The notes below the pieces were generated by a model. That model worked only from the letters and a program-made list of their open reading frames with translations, ran no database searches and was not told the origin of the DNA. Shown here in pieces: positions 12,210 through 25,255 of a DNA stretch of 64,000 bases (position 1 is the stretch's first letter; each line of letters starts with the position of its first letter). The stretch comes from Hedera helix (lineage: Eukaryota; Streptophyta; Magnoliopsida; Apiales; Araliaceae), in the NCBI GenBank assembly GCA_947179155.2, contig OX359286.1:10008501-10072500 (forward strand), read 5' to 3'. The position numbers and the translations under genes were made by a program.

Positions 12210-14899
12210 TCTTAACTTAAGGATTTTTCATAAACTTTCTTACTTGTTCTTTCTTTCACTCTCTAAATACTTCTTTGTGTAAGTTCTCTCTAAGTGTGCT
12301 TAATTCATCTTGAGTATTTGTGAAGATCTATAAGTGTACGAGTACTGTTCAAGTTAATCAATCTCATTTAAATCAATATCCAGTCACGTGTTAAGGTAAG
12401 GAATATCATCTTCTTTCATATTCTATTATTTAAACTTACTACGGTAAGGGATTATCATTCTTCGATTCTCAAAAATAATATCGTTTCTTTCTTACTCATA
12501 AGATGTGCCATTTATTTCCATGTATTAATTTGTGGGAATAACCTTATGGCGCGGATTACCACCTGTTGGTGAATAACCTTTCGTATTCATTCCTTATTAA
12601 TCTCTGAGAATAACCTTACGGTGCGGATTATCGTCTGTTTGGTGAATAACTCTTCGTATTCAAATTTAATTAAATTGTGGGAATAAACTTACTGCGCGGA
12701 CTACCGCCTGTTGGTGAATAACCCTTTGTATTTATTTCTTATTTGTCTCTTGCGGAAATAATTTGTCTACACGAATTATCACATGACACTTTTATTCCAT
12801 ATTCGTTTGTAATATCATTTTCTTTCATATTCGTAAGTGATATTATTTTTCTTTATACTCATAAAGAATACCATCTTTTTCATCTTCCATTATTTAAACT
12901 TACTATGGTAAGGGATATTAATTTTCTTCACCTTTTGTTAATTAAACTTGCTACGGTAAGGGATATTATTTTCTTTCATACACCTAAATCGAAACTTATT
13001 ATGGAGCTATTGCTTTTATAATTCCTGAAAATATTATATGTTCCATAATAGTTGCATTTCATCATTTCAATTGAACCTTCCTATTTACGTGAACATTTCT
13101 ATTGAACTGTAATCGTTATTCTGAACTGTAGATCTTGAATATCATTTTTGAATTACACTCCACATCATGTTGACAATTTGGACATTATTCGAATTTGCAC
13201 AAAGTAAACTTCTGATACTTATTGTTTATCCTGTTTTTTCTGTTCATCATTTATATCATTCTAATCATCCAAAATCAAGGTGTTGTGAATATCTGTGGCC
13301 GGGGGCACATATGCGATATAATTGTTGAACAGATGATAGGTTAAAGGCGATATAATAGGTTAAAGGCGATACATGTAACGACGCCGAAATTCGACCTATT
13401 TTATTACCTTAATTTTTATATTTATCATACATTATTTACCTTACGTCCGAATTTCGGTTCGTTAATAAATCTTTAATCACCTAAATTGATCCATTGTTTA
13501 TCTTATTTAAACCCTTAATTGATCCATTAACTGATTTAAAATCATCAATTACCAAATTTTCGGTATAAATTTTTCTTTTTCTCAACTTAATCATTGTATT
13601 AAAACATTTGAATATTTAAAATCCTTATATTTCGATCCTAGTCCCATGGATCGTAACATTTACTTTTTCTTTCTCTCACTTGTATCATAAAGCTCGGCAT
13701 TCAAATTTTAATACCATTCATATCCATACAGCTATTCATTGATTTAAAATTTACAGTCATTTATTTTCATACAAATATTCCTTGTTGCATCGTTCATGAG
13801 CAAACGTATAATAATTTCTATCGTATAATTATTCTGATCAATCACAGTTCATAATTGAACTTTTATCATATCTAGATTCAACTTATATATACATACATAC
13901 CATTCATCACAATAAATTAACAAATTTCTCACATTGAATTATAATATTAACAATATAACAATCACGTTTTCTACCTTCTAGGCAATTCATCTCTAACATA
14001 CTCCAATATTCTTGAACTTCATTTCTTTCCTGCAAAATGTTTATTAAGCAAGTAATAAGTACAACGGCTCAGCAAGTTCAACAGTTATACCTCACGTAGC
14101 ACATACCTTATCATGTTTGGTGTGTGTCATGCCTCATGTGCTTGTGCTTCTACTATGACAATATATCTTAAATCATTGCACAAAATACACATAGTTGTCA
14201 TATTAGCCACAGATCACATAACACATAATTTACATGTATTTGAACAAGTAATATCATATTATAACAGTCAACATTAAAGGACTGAAGAACTTGCCTGGTG
14301 TCCAATTAATAGCTCAAAACCTTAACTCGATCAACCTATGATCATAACATAATCAGATAATAATTATTTATCTCTTTATGATATTAATTTACTTAATTAA
14401 TATCATCTCTGAGCCAATTATTAATTTATATGGTTAATTATATTAACCTCGTTCCTTAATAAATTAATTTAACTTAATAGCATACACCTTCAATACAGAC
14501 AACCCGGCTCATTGGACAAATTTTAACATATTTGGTTGTCCAAAAAAATTATTTAATCATTTTCTAGCTTGTAACCTTATTAGATTAATATTTAAACATT
14601 TAAATATTAATCCCCAATATTTAATATTTAATCAAAAATATTAAATTTAATGCCCAAATATCATTTCTATATTTTCAATAATTTTCTATAATTTTCTATG
14701 ATTTTTAAATAATTTTTAAACATTTATTTCAATTAAAACTAATTTCTGGGGGCAATTTAGTAATTTCCGCCGCTTTGGGACATAACCGGAATTTTTCGGA
14801 AAGTCCAGGGGCATTTCTGTAATTTATGCAATGTCTAGGACACGCTCGGTATTTTCCAGAAAGGGCAGGGGCACACTGGTAAGTTTCAGCGTTGTCGTC

Positions 14900-14954
14900 G
14901 GCCGCGCATGGCGTGCGGCCCCCTCTGCCAAAGCTAAACGACGTCGTTTAGCTT
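14900..14954. other. GC-rich palindromes in B2
   Basis: 14900-14920 is an imperfect palindrome with 6-bp outer arms GGCCGC/GCGGCC. 14931-14954 is a perfect 24-bp palindrome centred on ACGACGTCGT. Both occupy the place of the B1 palindromes at 6038-6090. Confidence 0.8.
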
Positions 14955-15458
14955 CTGTTTCTGGAAAATTCTTCCGCGCATGCGCGAACCGTCCGTCCCT
15001 GCTCCAAAACAACGCCGTTTTGTTGCCTGTTACCGGAAAAAAACGCCCGCGCAATGCACGGGCTATTCCTTCTTCTTCCTCTTCTGCAGCGTAATAGTGT
15101 ACCAACTTTTCACAATTTTACCATTTTTACTCATTTTTTCACCACAAAATAACTCCAAAAAACATGAAATTCATAGTTATACATCTAAAAATTATTTAGA
15201 ATAATTATACTAATTATTTTCTATTTTTCCACAAAATTATTTTAACAATAATAATTCCAAAATAAATTAAATAACATTAGTTTTTATACCTTTCTTGGCT
15301 TGTAAATTTCCTCTTGATGGCACAAACACTTCCTCGTCTCTTGGTGGTGGCCATGGAGTTCCGGGTGGCAAGGTGGTGGTGATGGTTGCTTCGGATGGTG
15401 GAGAGAAAAGAAGGTTTTATTGTTGAGTTTTTCTATCTCTTTCTTGCTCCTTTTTCCT

Positions 15459-15472
15459 TCTTTTATAAACAT
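15459..15472 (-). promoter_or_regulatory. Putative B2 TATA box
   Basis: Minus strand reads ATGTTTATAAAAGAAG, at the same place as the B1 TATA. Confidence 0.5.
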
Positions 15473-16811
15473 AAAACATTTAATCATTTTGGAGAAGGAA
15501 ATTAATTCCACCGCCTTTCACTCTCACGCCACAACCGACATAATGTTCGGATAAATTTAACATGCATAATTGATTATTTTAATACATTACGTAATTATAT
15601 CGTGTAATAAATATTTTATATAATATATATAAAATATTTATTTTAATTCACTAAAAATCATAACATGATTTATGAGTAATATTAATACCTTTTTCGATAT
15701 TTTATTTGACAAATTTTGTACACGTATAACAACATGCATGTAATTATATGAGGTAATTAATACCTCCAAAAATCATAACATAATTCATATAACATATAAA
15801 AATTATTTTTCATAATTTTCCACTTCATTACTTGGACATCATGTTACATTAGCACGTTCACGTTTCCGAAATATTATTCTTCATAAAAGTCATAATAATT
15901 TTATTATACATAAACATAATTTTTTAATAACTTAAAACATTCATTTCTCTTATTTATTATTCATTTATTTACTGTTTATTACTAATTTCTTTATATATAA
16001 ATTATATAATTTAATATTATATAATTTATATATTTACATTCTCCTTTCTTAAATAATTCTTAAATTCCTCCATAATTATCAATTAATCAAAAATTTCACA
16101 TTTATTAATTCTCTCATTATTTAATTCTCTTATATAAATTACATAATTATCCTTATATAATTTATATAATTATAATTTCCTTTATACATCACTTTAATTT
16201 TCTTATATAAATCATATAATTTATTATTATATAATTTATATAATTACATTTATTCTCAATTAATTTTTAAACTTCCTCCATAATTCTTGATTGAATCCAA
16301 AATCAATAATTACAATTTTTACCAACTCCCTCATTCACTTTTTATTTAAATTTGGATTAATTTAAGTATTAATCCCTTTATTTCCATAATTAATGGAATT
16401 TATAACTATCAATTAAACATTCACATATATAAATATACATATCAAATTTAATATATTTCACATTACCACGTAACCTCAATTAAATCATAATTTCTGCATT
16501 TTCATTTAATTGTACAATTTATTGTACATTTACCTGACATTTTTCTTATCCTTCATAAATTGTTTTTAAACAACTTATTTACTTTTAAATTTTTTTCTAA
16601 ACCAACACAAATTATCACCATCTCTGGACAAATTTAATTTATCAATTAAATCACATCACATACCTTAAATCATATAAAATAATAATTAATTTGAACAATC
16701 TTGATAATTTAATCAATTAATTCTCATTTGATATTATTAAAGAAATTCTAAAAATTTAGATCCTCACAATACATCTGTTCGATGTCTTTTATGGCACATG
16801 GTGAATGTTCT

Positions 16812-17040
16812 CTTTGGCCCGTAGTACAAAGATGAACTGTTGTTTAGTATGATTATGACCAAAGGTTGAATCTGATATAATCATGATCGTTGGTGCTATA
16901 TTGAATATCTTTGGCCCGTAGTGCAAAGATGAACTGTTGTTTGGTATGATTCTGACCAAATGCTGAATCTGGTATAATCATGACCGTTGGTGTTATATTG
17001 AATGTCTTTGGCCCGTAGTGCAAAGATGAATTGTTGATCT
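16812..17040. repeat. Three ~98-bp repeats in A2
   Basis: Each unit begins at a TTTGGCCCGTAGT block (16813, 16910 and 17008) and includes CAAAGATGAA and ATAATCATGA. A1 has only two units (about 4450-4510 and 7859-7935), with B1 inserted in between. Confidence 0.8.
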
Positions 17041-17609
17041 GCATGATTATGACCAGGAACTGTGAATTTGTATTATCTTGACTAATGGTATTTCAGATGA
17101 TAAAAATTGATGATGTTTTCTCTAAAAAAAGAAGCGAGTGGACATTATAGTTTGCATTATTATTCTAATAGATTGCTCATTCCACTGCTATTATTGATCT
17201 GAACGATGTTCAAGAATTTAACTGCAGTTTTTGATATAAGTCTTATAATATATTGTATTCTATCAAGAACTCCTGTTGAAGGCTAACGATAATTTATTCG
17301 TCACTATCTTAGTCATGATTTTTTTTACTGGGCTATTTGAGTTCACCCTTTCTTTTTGTTCCATTGTGTTTCAACAGAAGATGAGAACGTAGTTAGGTCT
17401 AGCCGAGGGATGGAGTGAGAGTCCGAGGGATAGCTATCGTAGTCTTCACGTGTTGTAAAATAATGTGACAATAATCGTGAAAGACTTAGTTGTGTATTAT
17501 TATACACTGTATTATTGAACTTTGTACTACTTTGTAATAATTTTGTTGTAGTCTTTTGACAACTCAAGTTTAGGCTGTGTGGGCCCAAATTTGGGGGTGT
17601 CACAATTAT

Positions 17610-17855
17610 TACTAGTATTATTATTTAGTTCCTAAATGGTTTAGGAATTAATTAATAAGTAGTAGTATTATTGTAAATAATTAAGTTCCTAAATGGTTTA
17701 GAAATTGTAATTATAATAATTAATTAAGTTACTAAATGGTTTAGTAATTAATTAATAAAAAGTACTCTCATTATTAAATAATTAAGTTCCTAAATAGTTT
17801 AGAAATTATAATTAATTAATTTAGTTCTTAATTAAATTGGGAATTAAATTAAAAC
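17610..17855. repeat. Palindromic minisatellite in the outer copia LTR
   Basis: Four to five units of about 55-65 bp, each with the hairpin TTCCTAAATGGTTTAGGAA or a close variant (8-bp arms, 3-base loop), separated by AT-rich ATTAATTAATAA-type spacers. A single related CCTAAATAGTTTAGG lies across the C2 insertion at 34971-34985. Confidence 0.75.
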
Positions 17856-18331
17856 TGTAATATCTCAGATATTTACAAGAATTGTAAATAAGATTTGAAA
17901 TAATTAATTAAAGATTATGGTTTAAAACCTAGAGTTGTCTGTGACGACCCCGAATCCGGGTCCCCCGAACCTCGAACTCGGTTCATCACAGGTACTACCT
18001 TTTCGTTATTGTTCATGAATTACAACAATATTATAATTGCTAAATAATCATTTATTTACAATTTTACAACTTCTCTTTCTATTCCAGAATCGCAATCTTT
18101 ATACATTCCTAGTATGTCTCCATATCACACATGATACGACATTATATTACAATCAAATTGAGTATTTAACACTCATATAATATACCAATTAAGTATTACA
18201 CTACACAATCATTTACCTGTCCAATTCGGACTGATATCTACAATAGACATTAAGTATAATGCTTTCCTGTTCCTTGATCTTTATCGAGAACTTCAACTAA
18301 CTTGCACTATCTGAAAATATTGGTTTAGGCA

Positions 18332-18351
18332 TGAGTGAACACGACGACTCA
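18332..18351 (-). other. TGAGC-type hairpin module (C1)
   Basis: TGAGT and ACTCA arms around a ten-base loop, next to the shared AGCAAGTTCAACAGTTACAC stretch. The stem is shifted relative to B1 and C2. Confidence 0.45.
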
Positions 18352-18871
18352 GCAAGTTCAACAGTTACACATAACACATTACATGCTTCACATGCTATAT
18401 ATGCTCTGCATTTTATTCTTACATCATGCATTTTATTTTATGAATGATTCATACTTCTTATGCATCACATACAAGAAACAACTAGCATCTAACAAATCAT
18501 ACTTCATATCGGTACATATTTCACATGTAACCATATCTCATGTTATTCATATATCACAAATATCATCAAAATATCTTCATATTAATAATATAACATCAAA
18601 TTGTAGCATGTTAATGCACATAGGAGCAAGTTCTGAAAAACTTGCCTGGTCGCTTCTACCATTTACGCTTATTTGCGTCATTTGCTCAACCTACAATTTA
18701 TATAACAAATTGACATAATCATTAGCTACCAGGACTTTTAATTAGTCTTAACTTAAGACCTTAACTTCAAATTATTAACTCTTTAGTTGTCCGATAAACG
18801 AACCCTTAAGTTCCGGACAAAAATCCTAGCCCAACAACCCTAGTTGGACATGTCGGTAAACTTAACCAACT

Positions 18872-19808
18872 TCTTAATATTATTAATTATTTAATAATAT
18901 TTTAATTCCTTATTAATATTATTAACCATTTAATAATATTTTAATCACTTATTAATATTATTAACCATTTAATAATATTTTACTTACTTATTAATATTAT
19001 TAATCATTTAATAATATTTTAATCACTTATTAATATTATTAATCATTTAATAATATTTTAATCACATATTAATATTATTAACCATTTAATAATATTTTAA
19101 TCACTCATTAATATTATTAACCATTTAATAATATTTTAATCACTCATTAATATTATTAACCATTTAACAATATTTTACTCACTTATTAATATTATTAACC
19201 ATTTAATAATATTTTAATCACTTATTAATATTATTAATCATTTAATAATATTTTAATCACTCATTAATATTATTAACCATTTAATAATATTTTAATCACT
19301 CATTAATATTATTAACCATTTAATAATATTTTAATCACTCATTAATATTATTAACCATTTAATAATATTTTACTCACTCATTAATATTATTAACCATTTA
19401 ATAATATTTTACTCACTTATTAATATTATTAATCATTTAATAATATTTTAATCACATATTAATATTATTAACCATTTAATAATATTTTAATCACTCATTA
19501 ATATTATTAATCATTTAATAATATTTTAATCACATATTAATATTATTAACCATTTAATAATATTTTAATCACTCATTAATATTATTAACCATTTAATAAT
19601 ATTTTAATCATTCATTAATATTATTAATCATTTAATAATATTTTAATCACTTATTAATATTATTAACCATTTAATAATATGTTAATCACTCACTAATATT
19701 ATTAACCATGTAATGATATTTTAATCATTTACAAATGTTATTCATCATTCAATAACTTTTTAATCATATACTAGTATTATTGATCATTTAATAATATTTT
19801 AATAATCA
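18872..19808. repeat. 39-bp hairpin satellite array in C1
   Basis: About 24 near-identical 39-bp units. Each contains AATATTATTAA, a CCAT or TCAT loop, then TTAATAATATT, which are perfect 11-bp reverse complements. Units differ mainly in the spacer (CACTCA, CACTTA, CACATA). The last three units are diverged. Confidence 0.93.
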
Positions 19809-20045
19809 TCAAATAATACCAATAGTTAACTTTTTAATTGTGTTAACTTTAGTCTTTATTTTAAACATTTAGTTACCAATTAATGATTAATGGATTTCAT
19901 ATATATTGGTTTAATAACCAAAACATTCATTTTACACTTATTTTAACTTAAATTTTCATAAAAAAACTCGACCCGGACCGACCCGACTCGACCTGTACCG
20001 ACCCGTCCCGACCCGGAGCTGGAAAAATCTTCTTAGCAGATTGTT

Positions 20046-20083
20046 CTGACGCAGCTGCGTCAGTCCTGACGCGGCTGCGTCAG
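20046..20083. other. Two tandem GC-rich palindromes in C1
   Basis: CTGACGCAGCTGCGTCAG (20046-20063) is perfect and CTGACGCGGCTGCGTCAG (20066-20083) has one central mismatch pair. Both include facing TGACG cores of the plant bZIP type. C2 has a diverged but still paired version at 30819-30856. Confidence 0.88.
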
Positions 20084-20880
20084 CCATTTTGTCCGAAAGT
20101 CAATTTTTTTGACTGCTCGACCCTCCGACGTTCCGACAGCCATAACTTCTTCATTTTAAAACATTTTGGAGTTATTCTTGAGTCCATTCTCATCAGAATT
20201 TCCCCCTCTACAACTTCTCTTTATATCACAAATCCAAATTCCTAACGGAACTAGGCTAAAAACTGCTTACAAGGACAAAGTGAAAACTAAAATCACAAAT
20301 CCTTAGTTTTAATGGTTCAAACTTGAATATAATAAACTCTACACATCCAAATGACACCAACTTAGTGTTGTTGTCTTCCTAACTTCTTGTTTTACAATAT
20401 TTCATGGTTCAATCACATTTTTGAAAACGTTTGACATGAAATTTAAAGGTCGAACCACCTAGGGTTTTACCGGTAATCACAATATGAAATTTTCTTCCAT
20501 TTATTTGCATACCACTTATACCAATTCATGATTTAAACCTATCAAACCATGAATCTACCTATATATCATAGATTTAGACTTTTAGATCATCAAAATAACT
20601 TTTGATCGGTTAAAAATATATTTTGACCGTTTAAAACTTATATAAATTATAAAAATGCATTAAGGAAGAGTTAGAACACTTTTCAACCTCTTGGATTTGA
20701 ATGTTCTTCTTCTTCTTCTTCTTCTTGTATATCTTACTAGGACTCGTCCCCTTCCTTCTTCTTGAGTGAACCATTAGCACACTAACTCACAAGCTCTCTA
20801 GCTTTTCTCTAGAACCTCTCTCTCTATAATATTTGATCTACTAACAAATGAGCCAACTCTAGCTTTCTCTTACTACTCTT

Positions 20881-20890
20881 CTATTTATAG
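20881..20890 (-). promoter_or_regulatory. Putative C1 TATA box
   Basis: CTATTTATAG, read as CTATAAATAG on the minus strand. It is followed in that direction by a leader-like GAAGAGTAGTAAGAG tract. Confidence 0.55.
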
Positions 20891-22826
20891 ACTACCAAAA
20901 TTGATACTTACAACTATTGTAAGTCTATAATATCACCAATACTTGCAAAAGATCAAATCAAGTTTAATTATTAAATGAATGACCTTTGCTTGGATTGATT
21001 TATGGAAGTTGAGTGAAGCAACTAGGTGGAGTAAATTTGAAGCAATCATTCTCCAACACTTAACTCATGTATGGTTAAAACTCTTACTCTTGTAACCTAT
21101 GTTGACCTAACTATCAACCATGGTCCAAGCTCATCAATTGATCATACATACATCTTCCACCAAATAACCCAAGTAAGGTTAATTATCTACAATTAAGTAT
21201 ACATATATATCCAATATATTTATATATTTACTAACACTTAACCCTAACATTGGTTAAGGTTTTATTTTTATGTCCTATATAATTATATAAGCATCTATAT
21301 ATATATATACACCAATATATGTATATATATTCACTTATACATGCACAATACTTGTATTTTTGATATTTAAAATGTCATCCATCAACTTGACTACAAGCAA
21401 CATAAATGGTGAAGTGTAAAATAAGCAACAATCACCAACACTTAACCCACATGTGGTTAACTCTCTACAACATCCAACCCATGGTTACATATAAATTAAA
21501 CCTTGGTGAATTATATACATACACAATTGTATCTATAATATTCTTCCTACAACTAACCCATGCATAGTTAAATCTTTAATTTATTTACTACCTAGGGTTT
21601 TTCAACTAACTCATCCATAGTTAATTCTCATCATCAAATTCACCCACCTAGCATTTAACTAATGTTTGGTTAATGCTCTCTCTTATCTACCAACTAGGGT
21701 TGTTCAATTAACCCTACATTAGTTAATTCTCTACACTTAACAATACTTGAATTTATTCTCCCAACATATTGACCAATATTTGACTTTTAAATTTGGACTC
21801 AATATTTGGGCTACTAGTTTATTTTGCATTGGGCTCCCTTATTTAATTATTTGGGCTACCCAACGCAACTCACACATCTTTATAACTTGGACTAGGTAAT
21901 TAATTTAATTGGACTACCACCACATTATATACAATACTTGCCAACATAATTTAATTGGACTTATATTAATTACCTCTTGGACTATAATCACCATAACATT
22001 TGGGTTTATTATTTAATTACCCACTTCATACCAATATTCTCATATTGGGCTAACATTTATACTCTTTTTGGGCTAGTCCACTAGTAGTAATTAAATTACT
22101 TGGACTCTTCATGAGGCTAGATCCTTAAAGTTATTTGGACCTCTATAATTATCAACAAGACTTTCAACCATTCAAATATTGGGCTTGCTTAAATCCATTA
22201 ATGGACTCTATACAACAACTTAATAATTAAGTTAATTACTTAATTAATTTAATTTATTAATATTGTCATTCTAGACAATCATTCTAACTTCACAATAACT
22301 TTAAACCTTAACTAATATAATTAACTTAATTAATTATATTTTATGTCTTTCCTTCTTACTCCATTTTTAAACTAATTAATTTATTAGTTTAATTGAGTAC
22401 TTAATTTACTTCACACGTCATCTTGTTTGACTAACAAACTCAACTCTAGGTATATATATTAATATAATCACCTTCACTTTTCAATTGAATTTATTTTCTT
22501 AATAAATTCTCTATAAGCATCGTTAAAATATTTCCACATTTAATTTTCTAACAAATACCTTATGTTAAAAAAATGTTCACCCATTTTCTACACATCTTAC
22601 TTCTCAAATTCTAGGTTTTAAACCTTAACCTTTAATAAAATCAATTAAGATATTATTTAAAATCTTGAAAATATCTGGGATATTACATTGTCGAAGTGAG
22701 ATGTGTAGAAAATGGGTAAACATTTTTTTTAACATAATTTATTTGTTAGAAATTAAATGTGGGAATGTTTTAATAATGCATGTAGAGAATTTATTAAGGA
22801 AATAAATTCATTTGAAAAGTGAATGT

Positions 22827-22828
<2 letters not shown>

Positions 22829-22865
<37 letters not shown>

Positions 22866-22872
22866 CATATAT
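22829..22872. repeat. (AT)n microsatellite
   Basis: About 16 AT units followed by an ACATACATATATA tail, in the 5' part of C2. Confidence 0.9.
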
Positions 22873-23616
22873 ACCTAAAGTGTGTGTAATGACCACGAAT
22901 TTCATTAAACATTGTAATTATAATTATTATATAATTAGCAATGAATTAAAAATTTTATACTAATTAATTGTTCATTAGATAATTAAATAGATATACTAGT
23001 GTATATGTATATTTATTTAAAGCAATGAAGCAAGAGGTTATAATTAATTAAAGCAAATCTAATTGGATTATATTTTAAATCCAAATGAGTTGTTAAACTA
23101 GGTCAATTAAATTTACCTAGTAGCCCAAGTAATTAAATTAAACCTTACTCCATGTAATTGATTAAACAAACTCAATGCTTGATTTAATTAAATATAACCT
23201 AGAATAATTAATGTAAACCCAAAGTGTTAATTAAATTGAGCTCAAACCAATTAAATGGATAAGCCCAATATATTTAATCATAGAGTCCAAAGTGGAGCCT
23301 AATAGGAAGTCAAAATTGGTCAAAATTGCTACATATATGAATATACATATATAGATGTATATATGTATAATTAAAGTAGAAAAATTAAAGAAAAAATGGC
23401 TTGAAAAATGCTATTTTGCTGAGATTTGAAGGGGGACCCACATGGGTTGCTTGATTTTTATGTTGCTTCTAAATTACACTATGAAAAGGTTGGCCAACAA
23501 CCCTAGTCAATCACATTGTCATTCACCTAGTCAATCCATGCAATAGTAAACTCAATTAAGCCTTAATTTCACCAACACTGGTGAATTGGTAAAGGTAATG
23601 AAGGATTAGCAATTGG

Positions 23617-23627
23617 CTATAAATAAG
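23617..23627 (+). promoter_or_regulatory. Putative D TATA box
   Basis: GGCTATAAATAAGATG, at the same place relative to the element start as in C2. Confidence 0.6.
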
Positions 23628-24754
23628 ATGCTCCACACTTGGGTCAAGTTTGTTAGTTCATTTGTTAGAGAATACAAGAGAGAAATAGAGAACTTTTGAG
23701 AGAAAAGGAAGAAACACTTGAGAGTTATGAGAAGATAGCTAGAGCTTGAGATTGGTGGATGACACAAAGCTTCACGACATACTTTGGTAGGAGGAGAAGA
23801 AAAGCACACAAGCCTCAAAGGTTTAAAAGTGCTCTAACCTTCTTAAATTTTATTTTTGTAGTCTATATAGCTTTTGAACGGTTAAAATCTTTTTTTAACC
23901 GATCAAAACTTATTTTGATGGTCTAGAAGTATTTAACTATGTAATATATGTATATTCATAGCTTGATGTGGTTATATCATATTTTGGTATGTGTAGATTG
24001 TATAAAAATGGAAGAAATGTGTATATTGAGTTTTACCGGTAAAACTCTAAGTAGTTATGTGCTATATTTTGTGTCATTTCAAAATGCATAAGTTAAATAC
24101 GTAATTTCTATGGCTAGAAATTTTTTATGAGTGAGTTATAAAACCAACACAACTTGAATCTCACAAAAATATGGAATAACAAAGAAGTTATGATTTTTAC
24201 CGCAAAATAGGTCGTTTTAATTTTCGTGTCATACCGTTTTCAAAAAGGTGATCACAAATGAAATGTTGTAAAACATGATATGAGGGAGACTACAACACTG
24301 AGTGGATGTCATTTGAATGTGTAGATTTTATTTTATTCAAGTTTGAACCTTTAAAACTAAGGATTTGTGAAGTTAGTTTTCACTTTGTCCTTGTAAGCAT
24401 TTTTGGGTACAGTTCCATTTGAAATTTGGATTTGTGATACAAAGAGAAATTTTAAAGAGGGAAATTCTGATGAGAATGGACTCAAGAATTTTTCCAAAAT
24501 ATTTTAAAATGAAGAAGTTATGGCTGTCGGAGTGACTAGGGGTCGGGCAGTCCAAACTATAAAAATTCTCTGCATGGATGGGGCGGCCACGCCTCCTTAC
24601 AAGGCGACCTCGCTACTCCATCAGATTTTTTGTTATTTTCTGGTTGGGTCAGCTCGGTCCGAGTCCGGTCGGGTCCGTTCGGGTCGGATTTTTGGTGAAA
24701 ATTTAAGTTGAACTAAGTATAAAATGAATGTGTTTGTAAAATAAATCAATATAT

Positions 24755-25255
24755 AGAGTTTATTAATAACATTGGTAATTGATTAAAATATTATTAAATT
24801 ATTAATAATATTAGATAATGAATAAAATATTATTAAATAATTAATAATATTAATAAGGTAATAAAATATTATTAAATAATTAATAGTATTAGAAAATGAA
24901 TAAAATATTATTAAGTGATTAATAATATTAGATAATGAATAAAATATTATTCAATGATTAATAATAATAATAAGGTAATAAAATATTATTAAATAATTAG
25001 TAATATTAGAAAATAAATAAAATATTAATAAATGATTAATAATATTAGATAATAAATAAAATATTATTAAATAATTAATAATATTAATAAGGTAATAAAC
25101 TATTATTAAATAGTTAATAATATTAAATAATAAATAAAATATTATTAAATGATTAATAATATTAGTAAATCTTAGAAGATTTATAAGGTATTATTAAATG
25201 ATGAATAATACTACAAGTCTAATAAAATATTATTAAATTGTTAATAATATTAGAT
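24755..25255. repeat. AT-rich hairpin array in D
   Basis: About 12 diverged units of the type AAAATATTATTAAATAATTA then ATAATATTA, related to the 39-bp array of C1 but far less uniform. Confidence 0.75.

Larger units (their letters stand above)
13374..16768 (-). mobile_element. Element B2, solo-LTR-like insertion inside A2
   Basis: Starts TGTAACGACGCCGAAATTCG and ends AGATCCTCACA, with the duplication ATACA at 13369-13373 and 16769-16773. At 3395 bp it is the same family and orientation as B1, but in a different position of the A host, so the two B insertions are independent events. It has the 60-bp repeats (about 14742-14890), a palindrome cluster (14900-14954) and a minus-strand TATA (15459-15472). 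No coding domain was found. Confidence 0.85.
11107..17604 (+). mobile_element. Element A2, solo-LTR-like insertion, plus strand
   Basis: Starts TGTAAGACCCCGAATTTTAT and ends GGGGGTGTCACA, with ATTAT at 11102-11106 and 17605-17609 (weak on its own, since the left side is an ATT repeat). It is the inverted relative of A1, about 3.1 kb without B2. The TATA box is at 12197-12209 on the plus strand. Near its 5' end are three copies of an AATATTC-containing 20-mer (about 11240-11292), then the 20-bp minisatellite. Near the 3' end are three roughly 98-bp repeats (16812-17040), where A1 has two. No coding capacity is seen. Confidence 0.85.
17940..22687 (-). mobile_element. Element C1, inverted relative of C2 inserted inside it
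   Basis: Starts TGTGACGACCCCGAATCCGG and ends ATCTGGGATATTACA, with a perfect TTGTC duplication at 17935-17939 and 22688-22692. It is 4748 bp with no nested insertion seen. It is the same family as C2 in opposite orientation: the first 25 bases match the inverted end of C2 exactly. It landed 84 bp inside the start of C2. The minus-strand TATA is at 20881-20890. It contains the long 39-bp array (18872-19808) and two tandem palindromes (20046-20083). No long reading frame. Confidence 0.87.

Noticed and set aside
18335..18718. 127-residue frame in C1
   Set aside because: It crosses the hairpin module and AT-rich LTR sequence. The equivalent part of C2 is broken into short frames.
18872..19808. 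CRISPR-like array
   Set aside because: The units are directly tandem 39-bp AT repeats with no unique spacers, in a plant LTR.
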